A DNA stretch of 64,000 nt, from NCBI RefSeq assembly GCF_011397635.1, contig NC_064756.1:3056922-3120921 (forward strand), read 5' to 3'. Source of the DNA: Epinephelus fuscoguttatus. Its lineage: Eukaryota; Chordata; Actinopteri; Perciformes; Serranidae. The notes below the pieces were generated by a model. That model worked only from the letters and a program-made list of their open reading frames with translations, was not told the origin of the DNA and searched no databases. This document shows positions 1 to 11,800 of the stretch, piece by piece; positions within the stretch are counted from its first letter, which is position 1, and every line of letters starts with the position of its first letter. Position numbers and translations under genes: made by a program.

Positions 1-284
1 CATTGTTAACACAAGCTTTTTGTGTGATTAATTAATGTGTTATTTTGATAGCCCTAGTTGTTACATATCAGCATATCGGATATTGGCAAAAGATCCAATA
101 TCATGCATCCCTAGTCAAAGGTCAAAGGTCAGTGTGGCCTCACAAAACATGTTTTTGGCCGTAATTATGACAAAACACAAACGTGATATCGTGACTAAGG
201 TGCTAATTCTCATTTTCTCTTTATTCTTATTTGTCAGTCAACTGTTGTCTTTTTATACACACATGCATTAAATGAGGAAGGGCC

Positions 285-478
285 ACAGGGTCGGCCATTG
301 TGCAGCATCTGTTTGGGGGTTCAGTACTTTGCTCAAGAGCACCAAAGTAGTGCCCAGGAAGCAATTGGCACCTTCCCAGCTGCCAGTCCACACTGCATAT
401 TTGGTCGGCATGGGAACTCATACCAGCAGCTGCCCAGTTCCCAAGCCAAGTCTCTACAGACTGAGCCACTGCTGCCCT
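285..478 (-). repeat. tRNA-derived SINE-like repeat
   Basis: Read on the - strand from 478: GGGCAGCAGTGGCTCAGTC, with an A-box-like TGGCTCAG, followed by a degraded B-box-like stretch and a tail about pausing and credited-looking common fish repeat sequence. Similar sequence is widely dispersed in teleosts. The rest of 1-938 shows nothing recognisable. Confidence 0.45.
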
Positions 479-938
479 GAAGTGATTCTGTCTGTATGTG
501 AAGAATTACCAGAAACACATGTGGTTCACTGAGAGTCCTGACCACCAGCCCCTCCTGCTGATTTAACTGTTCATTTATATCAGCCTCTACAGCCGTAAAC
601 AAAGTGCTAATGAATGCCGCCCTGAGCTGAGCCCTTCAGCTGCCCTGTAATTTTGTTTTTTGTCCCAGCATGCACTATGACGGACTCCAGTCTGTTAAAG
701 TAAATGTAAATGTGTAGATGATTTAGTACTTGGAAGTATGACTTTGTCAAACAGAGTGTGACTTTAAACAGACACTGACTGCTGGAAAGCATCATTCTTC
801 TTATCTTTGTTATTTTTCAGCAGAAGTCCAACTCATAGAGGGAGACATTTATCCTGTCTTTTATCACTTCCTCCTTACGTTTTATCCCAAAGTGTTTCTG
901 TCTCAATAACTCACTGAGCTGATTATCATTCTTTCCAG

Positions 939-972
939 GCGAGGCAGGTCCTGGGAGACAACTTCTGTCAAT
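939..972 (+). CDS. plekhg2: plekhg2 exon: end of PH linker
   Basis: Acceptor AG 937-938 and donor GTGAGT at 973. It encodes [11 protein letters not shown] plus one base, aligning with the segment just after the PH domain in PLEKHG proteins (AKQVLLEN in human PLEKHG2). This is the first exon visible in the window; nothing coding was recognised upstream in 1-938. Confidence 0.72.
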
Positions 973-3900
973 GTGAGTTCTCACACACACTCACTACTCA
1001 CTTTGGTGCTCTTTTCTCGAGAATTTTTACCACTGATGCATGAATACATTCATCAGCTCTGAATAGCTGGGTCTGGCATGTGCAGATGTCGTAACATCAC
1101 TTCCTGTATTTCAGCTCCTCAGTTTGACCAGGACAACCTGAAGAAGTCCTCCGCATCGCCGCGACTGGACGATATCCACGGCTACCACAGAGGCAGACGT
1201 CAGTCAGGTCAGGGTTAGTCTTGTTTTTGTTCCTGATAACAACACAAAACACGTCATACATGATCAAAGTTTTTACTGTATCTCCAGGGAATATTCTGTA
1301 TTTTCATCACACAGAGTGAAACCAACAGTGAATGATTCTACCAAGTAGTAGTAGTGTGTATTCACAGCTTGACATATTGTCTTCCTCATCTGTCAAAATC
1401 TACTCCTGCTCCTGACCACTCGTAGCGCTTGTGTAAATTTAGTAAAGCACATAAATATTGTTTGGAAATTACAATTTTAACTACTTTTACTGCACTCTGT
1501 TATGTACACAATGCCTTTGAAACACGTAATCTAAACATGACAATGAAAATATTAAAAATATAACACATTTAGTTAAATTAGTTGGCAATTAGCAGGTTTA
1601 AGATCCAGATTAGGTTCATGATTGTGAATTATCTATGTAAATCGACTCAGTAGATTACACGTTCTTTCTACATGTTGAATGATGATGATAAAAATATCCG
1701 TAAGGACAGCCGGATCACAGCCTCCTCGTCCTCGGTGCCTGGGTTCAGCAGGAGCAGCAGGTGGTGGAGCCACGAAGGAGCACGCGCCAGCTGAAAGAAT
1801 TATTTGAGACAACACGTTTATTTGTTTGTTTTTTTTAATCATTTGAATGAATAAATCTGATTTGAAAATGTTTAATTTACGTTGTATAAAGCAGAGCTTT
1901 AGGCTATTAAGATTCAAATAATTTGAAGACGAACTGCTGTAGGCTATATGTTATCATATCATTTGTTAAAATAAATGTTAAATAGCTCTACATTCCGACA
2001 GCCATCACTGATTTAGAGTTTATCCATTGTGCACAAAACATCTCTGGTTTCCCGTTCCCACTTCATTCAAAACCCCACAAACGAATCTTCTGTTTGTTTG
2101 GTGACCGCTGTATTTTTTGTGTGTGTTTATGCGTTTCTTTGCCTCCAGTTTCATATCAAACCATTTACGCTTCACCTCTGACATGGTTCTTTGTACTACG
2201 CAGACAACATTAACAGCATCTGTTACCTCCCTCCAGGCCTTCGCTTTGCCTGTCCCTGTCACACCACTACTAACTGAAGAAAATAAAATGTTTTTTCTTA
2301 AGTCCACTTCACCCAAAATTATTTCGATCTCAGCTTTGGAAAAATTCTTTTTACTTTCTCTCTCTTTCTTTCTTTGCGCCATGACTGACAGGTTGACAGG
2401 ATGCACCTACACCTCCTTATATGGTGGTCATTGGCTATTCATGGGCGGGGATTTATGCTAATTGCTGATTAACGGGAGCGTGCTGTCACTTTACGATGGA
2501 TTGGCATTCATGATCATACACACGTGTTTACTATCAAATCTGAGTTTCCCGCGGCGTTCCTGAATCCGGAGTAGGTTTTTAGTAGAGTAAGCTTTTATGT
2601 GCAAATCTACACACAGACTTACTCACTTTTCATGAATGAGATCCACTGTCTTTAATCACCATGAACACACACGCTGTAGTTTATTTTGACTCAACTCCAC
2701 ACACACCGTCCTGCTGCCACAAATACTCTCTACAGCACCAAAAGCACATGAATACACCGCTGAAAATAGTCCCCAAAAATACACTATTTCCTTCCGTTTG
2801 TCTGATAAAAACCACAGTGAGCAGCTGTTTGAGGAGACAACTGATGAAACTGCACATTTGTGGTTATAAATATTTTCATTTTCAGTAGGAAGCAATGTGC
2901 TTGGAGCTGAGAGCCACAGACAGGAAGTAAGAAAGAGTTAAGAGACAGACTAAGACGTTGTCTGTTGACAGGAAGAAAATTATATAATAACACTCTTTAA
3001 TTTTAATATGAGATAAAGTGTTGTCATGGTTACAGTCATTGCTCGTTGGCCTTGTGAGAACTGTTCAGAGCTACATGTGTGTGCACTAGAACCAGAGATT
3101 CACTTCATTCCGGTTCCTCAGCAGGTCTTGTAAAATGACTGAGGGTCTCTTTGCTCTGTTTGTCCCTCCAGAGCCTCCAGAGCTGCTGATGTACACGCCT
3201 GAGAAGTCCAGGAAGAGTCTGCCGCTGCTGCTGGAGGGAAACCTGCCGTACAGACGCACCAGGAGGCAGTCAGGTAGACAGAGACAGCTCCTTCAAAGCA
3301 CTCAGAGGACAAGTCCACATACAGGGCCTTCAGTCAGTGCTCAGGGTCCACGCAACCCACACAAAAGACTTGTTATTCTTCTGTCATATCCAGATGTTTA
3401 GATAAAAAGTAGATGACATAATTTTTTCCTTCTAATAAGCAGTGGTGGATTAACTGTACATTTAATGAAGTACTGTACTGAGATACTTTTGTCCTATCAA
3501 TATTGTACTTTTTACTGCACTACATTTGTCTGACAGCTTCAGTTGCTTTTCAGATTACAGTTTTTCATCCCCTTCCTGTCCAGTAAAAACCATAAGTCTC
3601 CAGATGTGTTGATTCAACCCAGTCTCACTCCAAAGTTGTCGAAATCCGGCACTTGATCCATGACTTTCAGTGTCAGACACTGATGAATAAAAACTGTCCT
3701 TTCACATTGGCATGACACGCCACCGGTTGCTGTTATAGTTTAACTGCACCCAGCGGCGTCAGGGGGAAACGCAGGACAAATAATTTATAAATAATTTATC
3801 TTCATTCATGTTAGCGGAGGGCTAAACTGGAGGTTAGCTGCTCGACCGGTACTGTGGTTCTCACAGGACAGTGACACTACAAACATATGCTGATCTGATA

Positions 3901-6900
3901 GAATACAATGCATCGCTGTAGATTAAACTACCCAGCCGTGTATGAAGGATTTAAAATGAGCTCAACCTCAATACAATGCAACATAATGCAGCAGGAATAT
4001 TAATCCAAAGACTTCAGATGGAACAGGAAAACACTTCACTGCAACATACATACTTTTACTCAAAGTAATTTACCTAGCGCCCCCTCCCAGTCTCCACAGG
4101 TGTGCCCCAGGGCTCTGTCCCGGGGCCCCTGCTATTCATCATCTACTTAGTCCCACTTGGTCACATTTTCCATAAAAAAAAAAAACACATTAATTTCCAT
4201 TGCTATGCGGATGACACGCAGCTATACATCTCCTCCAAATCTGATTCCACCCTCCCTCCCTCATTCCTTACTGACTGCCTTCATGAAATAAAGTCCTGGT
4301 TCACATGGAATTTCCTCAAGTTAAACAGTGATAAAACAGAAATGTTACTAATCGGCACTGAATCCACTCTAGCCAAAGCCCACAGTTTCACCATATCAAT
4401 CGACAATTCTTCCATCCTCCCCTCCCCTCAGGTAAAGAGTCTGGGTGTCATCCTCGACAGCACGCTTTCCTTCTCATCCCACATTAACAACCCGGTCAGC
4501 CTACTTTCATCTCCGCAACATCAACCGCCTCCGCCCCCCTCCTCACACCTCACACTGCTGCCATACTGGTTCACAGTCTTGTCACAACTCCCTCTTGTTT
4601 GGTCTCCCCCAGAAAATCCTCCATAAACTGCAGATGGTTCAGAATTCCGCTGCCTGTATTATCACTAGGACCCCATCCACCTGTCATATCACACCCGTCT
4701 TACAGCAGCTCCATCACCTCCCACATCCACTATAAGATTCTACTTCTGAGCTACAAGGCCATCCGCAGCCTCACCCCTCCGTACCTCTCTGACCTCCTTC
4801 CTATCACCATACCTGCTCGCACCCTCAGTTCCTCTTCTTCTATTCACCTCACTGTCCCCGCCGTTCGCCTCACTACCATGGGGGGCAGAGCATTCAGCCG
4901 CTCTGCTCCCCAACTCCCCCCTGACCTCCGAAATATTGATTCGCTACCACACTTTAACTCCAGGCTGAAAACTCACCTGTTCAGGCTTTCCTACTCTCTT
5001 TGAGTGGGTAAGCCTGAACAGATGTTTTGTTTATGTTTGTTTGTTTGCTTTTTAAACTGATATTTGTTTTTTTTTGTTGTTAAATGTTGAATTATCTTGT
5101 ACTTTGTATTTTATTGTATTTTACTCTGTAAGGCAACCTTGAGTGTCATGAAAGGTGCCCAGAAATAAAATGAATTATTATTATTATTATTATTATAATT
5201 ACATTGTGCTGATACTTTACTTCTGTAAGGTGAATGCAGGACTTTTACTTACAGCAGAGTATTTTCACAGTGTGGAATTAGTACTTTTATTAAAGTAAAG
5301 GATGTGAATACTTCCAACACTGCCAGTAAGTGAGAAGAACTTTAAACAAATGAGCTATTGTTTTACAACAACTGGCAGTCTCAACTATATTACAGGTACA
5401 GCTGCCTTTTAGATTAATATCATTTATTAAAAGCTTCTCACACCCTGCCAGAAAGTTTGTCATTACAACATGACAGTCAACGTGTCTTGTTTTTATGACC
5501 GATGTTGGTGAGGTGAAATAAAGAGAGCATTCATTAATATAGCAGGATGATGCATTATTATGAGTAATTTACTGCCATAATGCTGAGCCAGTATTCCTGA
5601 TTAAAACCTTTGTTTCTTTTCCAGCCCCGGCAAAAGACATCGAAGCAGCATTTCATCCCAACGGTGAGAATGTTTCACAGTAACCTTCAGACACATTTTC
5701 ACACCAACGATGCAACTGTTATCAAAAACTGATTCTTTTTTTTTTTTTTTCCAAATACAAATGCACACATCACTTAAACAGCAAGATTGTTTTCTCTTTT
5801 TTGACATGTCTGGTTGAGCTGTTGTTCCTGACGCAAAATCTTTGGTGTCAAAGTGCAGGAAGTGCATAAAGATCCACACTGCGCTCACCAGTACCGAGAC
5901 TTAGAGAGTTAGAGAACTGCTAAAGACACTTTTTAAAAGATTACATTCAGTAAACTTTAATAAAAAGTTAGAAAATTACACCCTGAGTGTGAAATTTAAG
6001 ATGGTGCATTGTTCCAAGAATTGTAGGTGTTTGTTTTATGCAGTGAAAGTGAGAAAGCTGTGCACAACAATGTGTAAACGTAAAGTAACAAATTGCCAGG
6101 TCAGGCTTAGGGTTAGGATCAAAATGCAGTGCTCCAAGAAGAGCGCTCCGAGGGGCACGGGCTCTCAGGGACTGGCAGTATGAAAAGTATAGGGTCCGAT
6201 AGGGTTTAAAGGGGAACTAATGTGTTTTTCAACCTGGGCCCTATTTTCCGATCTACTTTTGTCTAAGTGAGTGACAGGATGTTCAATATGTGACATTTCT
6301 CCAGTATGAAGCTAGGGCTGACCTGCCTGCAGCCCGTGAGCGCGCGCTATATTAAATAACAGGGCACTCAGACAGTGCCAAACAACGTCAAAATACATCC
6401 ACTAAAAGTGCATTTTTTCACACAGATAGGCTCGGATTGTTAGTATAATTATCTGACAACATAACGGAAAGGAGAAATGAACGTGTGTTTACCTTTAGCT
6501 GGATTCAGACATGTTCCTCTGCCTGTTGCTGCTCCCTCTCTCTCCTCGTCCGCTCTTCAGTTTCAATGAGCTCTGCGTCCGTGTACGTCCGTGTACTCCG
6601 TGTTCAAATAAATACGGGCGCTCATCAAATTGGCTCATCCAGATCCAGTTGGTCAAAATCAGTTTGTTTGTTGTGGCAAGTCAAAACACTCACTCAGAGA
6701 GTGAAAGTCTGGCTCTGAAATCTCATGTCTTGTGAGATTTGAGCTGTTGCAGGAAGTTACCGCTGGAGTGACCTTACAAACGCGAGGAGTTCCTCTGTTT
6801 GGCTGAATTTTTACCCGATTTTGACCAACTGGATCTGGATGAGCCATTTGAATTTGATGAGCGCCCGTATTTATTTGAACACGGAGTACACGGACGTACA

Positions 6901-8768
6901 CGGACGCAGAGCTCATTGAAACTGAAGAGTGGACGAGGAGAGAGAGGGAGCAGCAACAGGCAGAGGAACATGTCTGAATCCAGCTAAAGGTAAACACACA
7001 CGTTCATTTCTCCTTTCCGTTATGTTGTCAGATAATTATACTAACAATCCGAGCCTATCTGTGTGAAAAAATGCACTTTTAGTGGACGTATTTTGACGTT
7101 GTTTGACGCTGTCTGAGTGCCCTATTATTTAATATAGCACGCGCTCACGGGCTGCAGGCAGGTCAGCCCGAGCTTCGTACTGGAGAAATGTCACATATTG
7201 AACATCCTATCACTCATTTAGACAAAAGGAGATCTCAAAATAGGGCCCAGGTTGAAAAAAACATTAGTTCCCCTTTAAAAGAGGCCCATCAAACATGAAA
7301 GTATCTGGTTTAGTGGGGCGCTGAACATGTGGGGCAACTGGAACTTTATTATTTATCAACACTGCTCCAGTCACCCAGGCAAGAGGGTTCCTGGTTCGAT
7401 CCAAGGGTGATGGAGCTTCTCTGTGTGGAGTTTGTATGTTCTCCCGTGTCAGCGTGGGTTTCCTCCAGGTGCTCCAGCTTCCTCCCACTGTCCAAAGACA
7501 TGCAGATTAAAACAGGTTAAGGAGCGGAAGATGGGTGGTCAGGGCCAGGGTTAGGGGTTGGGTTTCGAAGGTTGCGTTATTAAATCAAATTTGCTGGTAT
7601 TATTACAGAAGAGTAGAGCCTCTCAGCTCTGTAGGGCATGTCTGGACCTTCTGATTTATAATGATGTTCCCGGCAGTGTGAGCTCAGAGTTTAATATTTG
7701 CACAGCTTTGCAGAGCTGGCCTGCAGCCCAGCAGGTTCAATCTACCATAACAACTGCTGACCTGTTAAAACAAGACATCAGAGACGTCTTCACTTTTCTT
7801 AATTTGGGTGCCAAGTGGATAAGTGTCTGTCAAACAGTTGCAACGTCTTGATAACATCTCTGTCTCTCTGCTCCCATCTGTCTCTCCACTGTCACACTCT
7901 GTTTCTTCTCTTCACCCTCCACCAACTGTCTCCCACCGCCCCCGGAATCCTGCAGCTCTGAAGGTAAGGAAGTTTTTCATGCTTCACTGAGTTTTAACAA
8001 AGGTCCTGTCACATTCATTTGAGTGGATTAGCCCCAGCTGTCGTCACAGACTGATGTGGTTTTGTTATAGAGGAGGAAGCTTTTTTTTTTTACAGATTAT
8101 ATGAATTTTAAGTTTATGATAACTTTATTGAAAAACAGAGTTTACCAAGTGCTTTGAAAATTAAACATGAGATAAGACACAAAAACACATCAGAAAGAAG
8201 ACAAGATGATGAGAAATAAAGATGAAAACAGGAAGAAAAACTAACCAATAAAAGTAAATGCAATAGATGTCTTCTCTCCTGCAGCTGGTGCAGGCACTGT
8301 GATGTATTCCCGTCATCAACAGGATGTTGAGTGAGACATGTTACAAATTGAGATAATTTAATAAAGGAAATCTGTTGTATATCATTCATGATGGAAAATG
8401 TAACTTCACTGACATGTTAAAAATGTGATTGTTTAAGACATAGAGTTTTTCAGTGATACACCAGGAGCTCACAATTAAAAATGGACAGGACTGAAGAAGT
8501 TAACCAGGTCAGACACAATGACATAAACATAAAAGTGACCTTTTTTGGTTGTGTTTTGCAGCAGGCGGGCAGTGAGGGCGAGCTGTGCCAGGCGGACAGT
8601 CTGGGCTCAGCCGGCAGCAGCAGCACGCTTGCATCCTCCGTCATCGAGGTGGAGGCAGAGAGGAACGAACCAGGCCTGACGACACAGCTGCGACCAAGCC
8701 AAGAGGAAGAGGTATTTTACTGTGACGGGATATGACTTCAGATTACACCTTACTATATAATGACGAAA

Positions 8769-8806
<38 letters not shown>

Positions 8807-11800
8807 CCATGTTTTTCTCCTCACTGACTTGGTCAATCCATGTGAAATTTGGCACAGTGGTAGAGGGTCATGGGAGGATGCCAATGAAACAATATTACAT
8901 CAATTGGCCAAAGGGGGGCGCTATAGCAACCCATTGAAATGTCAAACTTTGAATGGGCATATCTCATGCCCCGTATGTCGTGGAGACATGAAACTTTGCA
9001 CAGAGATGCCTCTCCTCATGAGGAACACATTTGCCTCAAGAACCCATAACTTCCGCTTATATAGATTTTCCACCATTTTGAATTTTTTGAAAAACACTTC
9101 AAATGGATCTCTTCCTAGGAAGTTTGAGCGATCTGCATGAAACTGGGTGAACATAATCTAGGGAGCAATATCTAAAGTTCCCTCTTGGCAAAAGTTGGAA
9201 AACTTCCTAAAACTGAGCTTCTATAAGGCAATGAATATTGCGGAGGGCGTGGCTCATCACATAAAGGTGTAGAACATCTCAAGGGTTTCACCCATCACCA
9301 CGCAACTTTGTAGGCATATGACCACACATAATCTGAGGGGACCCCTCCATTATTGAGCCCATCAAACAAAATGGGGGCGCTAGAGAGCTCATTTCTTATC
9401 TAGGCCTAACCGCCATATGGATTTTTACTAAACTTGGTAGATATGTAGAACAGGACGCCTCAAGGTGACTGGAGAAATTTAACTCTAATTGGCAACTGGG
9501 TGGCGCTATAACAACAGAAAAATGCTTCAAAATGGCTAAAATGCGACCGATCGCTGTGGCTCCCCCTGTGGACCAATGTTGGTGTTGTTTCTAATGTTTG
9601 GTATGACTAAGTCATGGTATGGTATGCTGTACATAATCACGGAAACTGTCAGTGTGTCATTCTGTCAGTCAGTCGTTCTGTCAGTCCCACGTTTTTCTAC
9701 TCACTGACGTGGTCAATCTATGTGAAACTGCACATAGGCATTGAGGATTGGCATAGGTAGAAGGTGACAAAGCTACAAGTCTACTAAACTGAATTATGTT
9801 GGACTTGACATTTCATTGATTTGATTACCCCTTGTGTATCAGCGTTAAATACAACAGAGATGTACGTTTAGAAATTGAATTCAAATTTAATGTGTTTAAA
9901 CTTTAATTTATTTGAGTGAATCAACTTGGTCTATATTTAAAAGATATATAAATACATTTCCTTATTTAATACTAATGAAATATCCTGCTGTATTTCTTTT
10001 CATTCTGTTCAAATGAGGAGGAAGAGGATGAAGAGGAGCTGAGCCCCCTCAGCCCTCCCCCCACCTTGTCCATCACCGAAGAGATCCTGGAGTTCATCAA
10101 CCAGAGCAGAGCTAGAGAGGGACTGACCGCCATTCACACTGGCACAACGGTTAGAAAACATTCATCTCTATCATTATTAATATTAGGTTCTTCAAGTACC
10201 ACCAATATGGCCGCCATTGAAATACAGCCAGCCCACCCTTTTCAGCTCCAGACAGTTCATGCAGGAGGCAGGTTTTTTCCAATCAGAAGATTATTTTATT
10301 GTTGACTGTCATCAGTCACGACCACTCTGCACAAAGAAGGAGCACTAGAACTATGGACGGGAATCAAAATCAAAATTTATTGTCATTTGATTTCAGCCCA
10401 GTGGTAAACGAACTATAGTTTGAGAACCAATCGAGCTAAAAATGCACTGTTCACTTGTTTATTTAAAGTTTATTAGTATTTAAGGTCTCGCATGTCCAAA
10501 TCCTTGGGTACCTGGCAATGCACCTAACCAAGTGTGAAGTAGATCGGATAAACGGTTCTGGAGATATGTGAAGGACCCTCGAGATTCCTTGCTTTATAAT
10601 TAGATATATATATGGTTTATTCTTACAGATGGACGTCCCCCAGATATCCTGTGAAACAGCTATTGCTTTTATACAAACTGTGGTTGAGTCATTTTAATAC
10701 ACTGCTTTCTTACTTTTCTTCCAGGAGCAGGTCCTGGATCAGCCCAAAGAGAGCCAGCCACCATCTAACCAGACCAACTTCACCTGCCCACTGCCCCCAG
10801 CCGCCTGCCCCTCCAGCCCAGAACAAGGATCCACGATGCAGCAGGAGCAGGAAGGAGCAGAGAAGGAGAACGAAAGCCCCCTCCAGAGTCAGACAGGTGG
10901 CTCTGGGGAGGAGAACAAACCTGAAAATGAGACAATTACAAACGAAGTCCAGGAAATTCCAGATGCAACAAGTCAAGTGGAAAAGAGAGTGGAAGCGGAC
11001 GTAGAGACACAAGGAGAAGTGGTAGAAAAAGAGAAAGAAGAGGAGAAAACAAGGGATGAAGGAGAAGGAGAGGGCATCATCCCTGCCCTGACATCACATC
11101 ATCATCCCTCCATCTCAGCAGAGGAAGAAAGAGAAAACAACAGCAGCAGCTGTCAGTCACCTAAAGAAGAGGTGAACACGGAGGTCATGACTTCCTCCTC
11201 AAATCAAGATCTCCCTCATCACCCCATCCAGAGATGCCAGCCAACAACAAGAGGCTCCCACCTAACCAAGCGCGACAAGAAGATCATCGAAAAGATCAGG
11301 AGTTATTACGAGGCAGCAGCCGAGGCTGAAGAGGACGTGGCAGAGGAGGAAGATGAACAGGAAGAGGGAGCAGCATCAAGGAGGAGAAACAGTTTCTCTC
11401 AAATCCCATCTGGCTTGGTAAAGGAGTCAGTATCACGCTTTGATGTTAGTGGGCACCTGGGGGAGTCAGAGAGTGGAAGAAGCAAGTGTGACACAAGTGA
11501 AGCGATCGATACAGTGACTGATCAAGAGATAGAGCCTTATTCCCCAGCTGGTCCCATCTCTTCACCTACCCTGCTCCCAGTAGATGCAGAGAATGATGGA
11601 CAGGCAGATGAGCTAATCAGCTCGTTGGATTTTGATGCAGAGTCCCCAGTCCCACCACCCTCAACTGTGACACAGGACAAGGAGACCCCAAACCAAGTGG
11701 GTCTGGATCTACAGTTGAATCCAAAAGAGCCTGTTGGAGAAGAGGCTGAGATACAGAACAAAAATGTGAAAGTCTGCAAAGGACCATCGGAGCAAAGACA

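Noticed and set aside
6485..6997. Cys/Ser-rich small proteins on both strands
   Set aside because: They are the same sequence read from the two arms of a palindromic element.
8760..9140. 126-codon frame beginning in a (TG)n run
   Set aside because: It lies within the interspersed repeat also found at 28.8 kb, where the frame differs in length; not conserved as coding.
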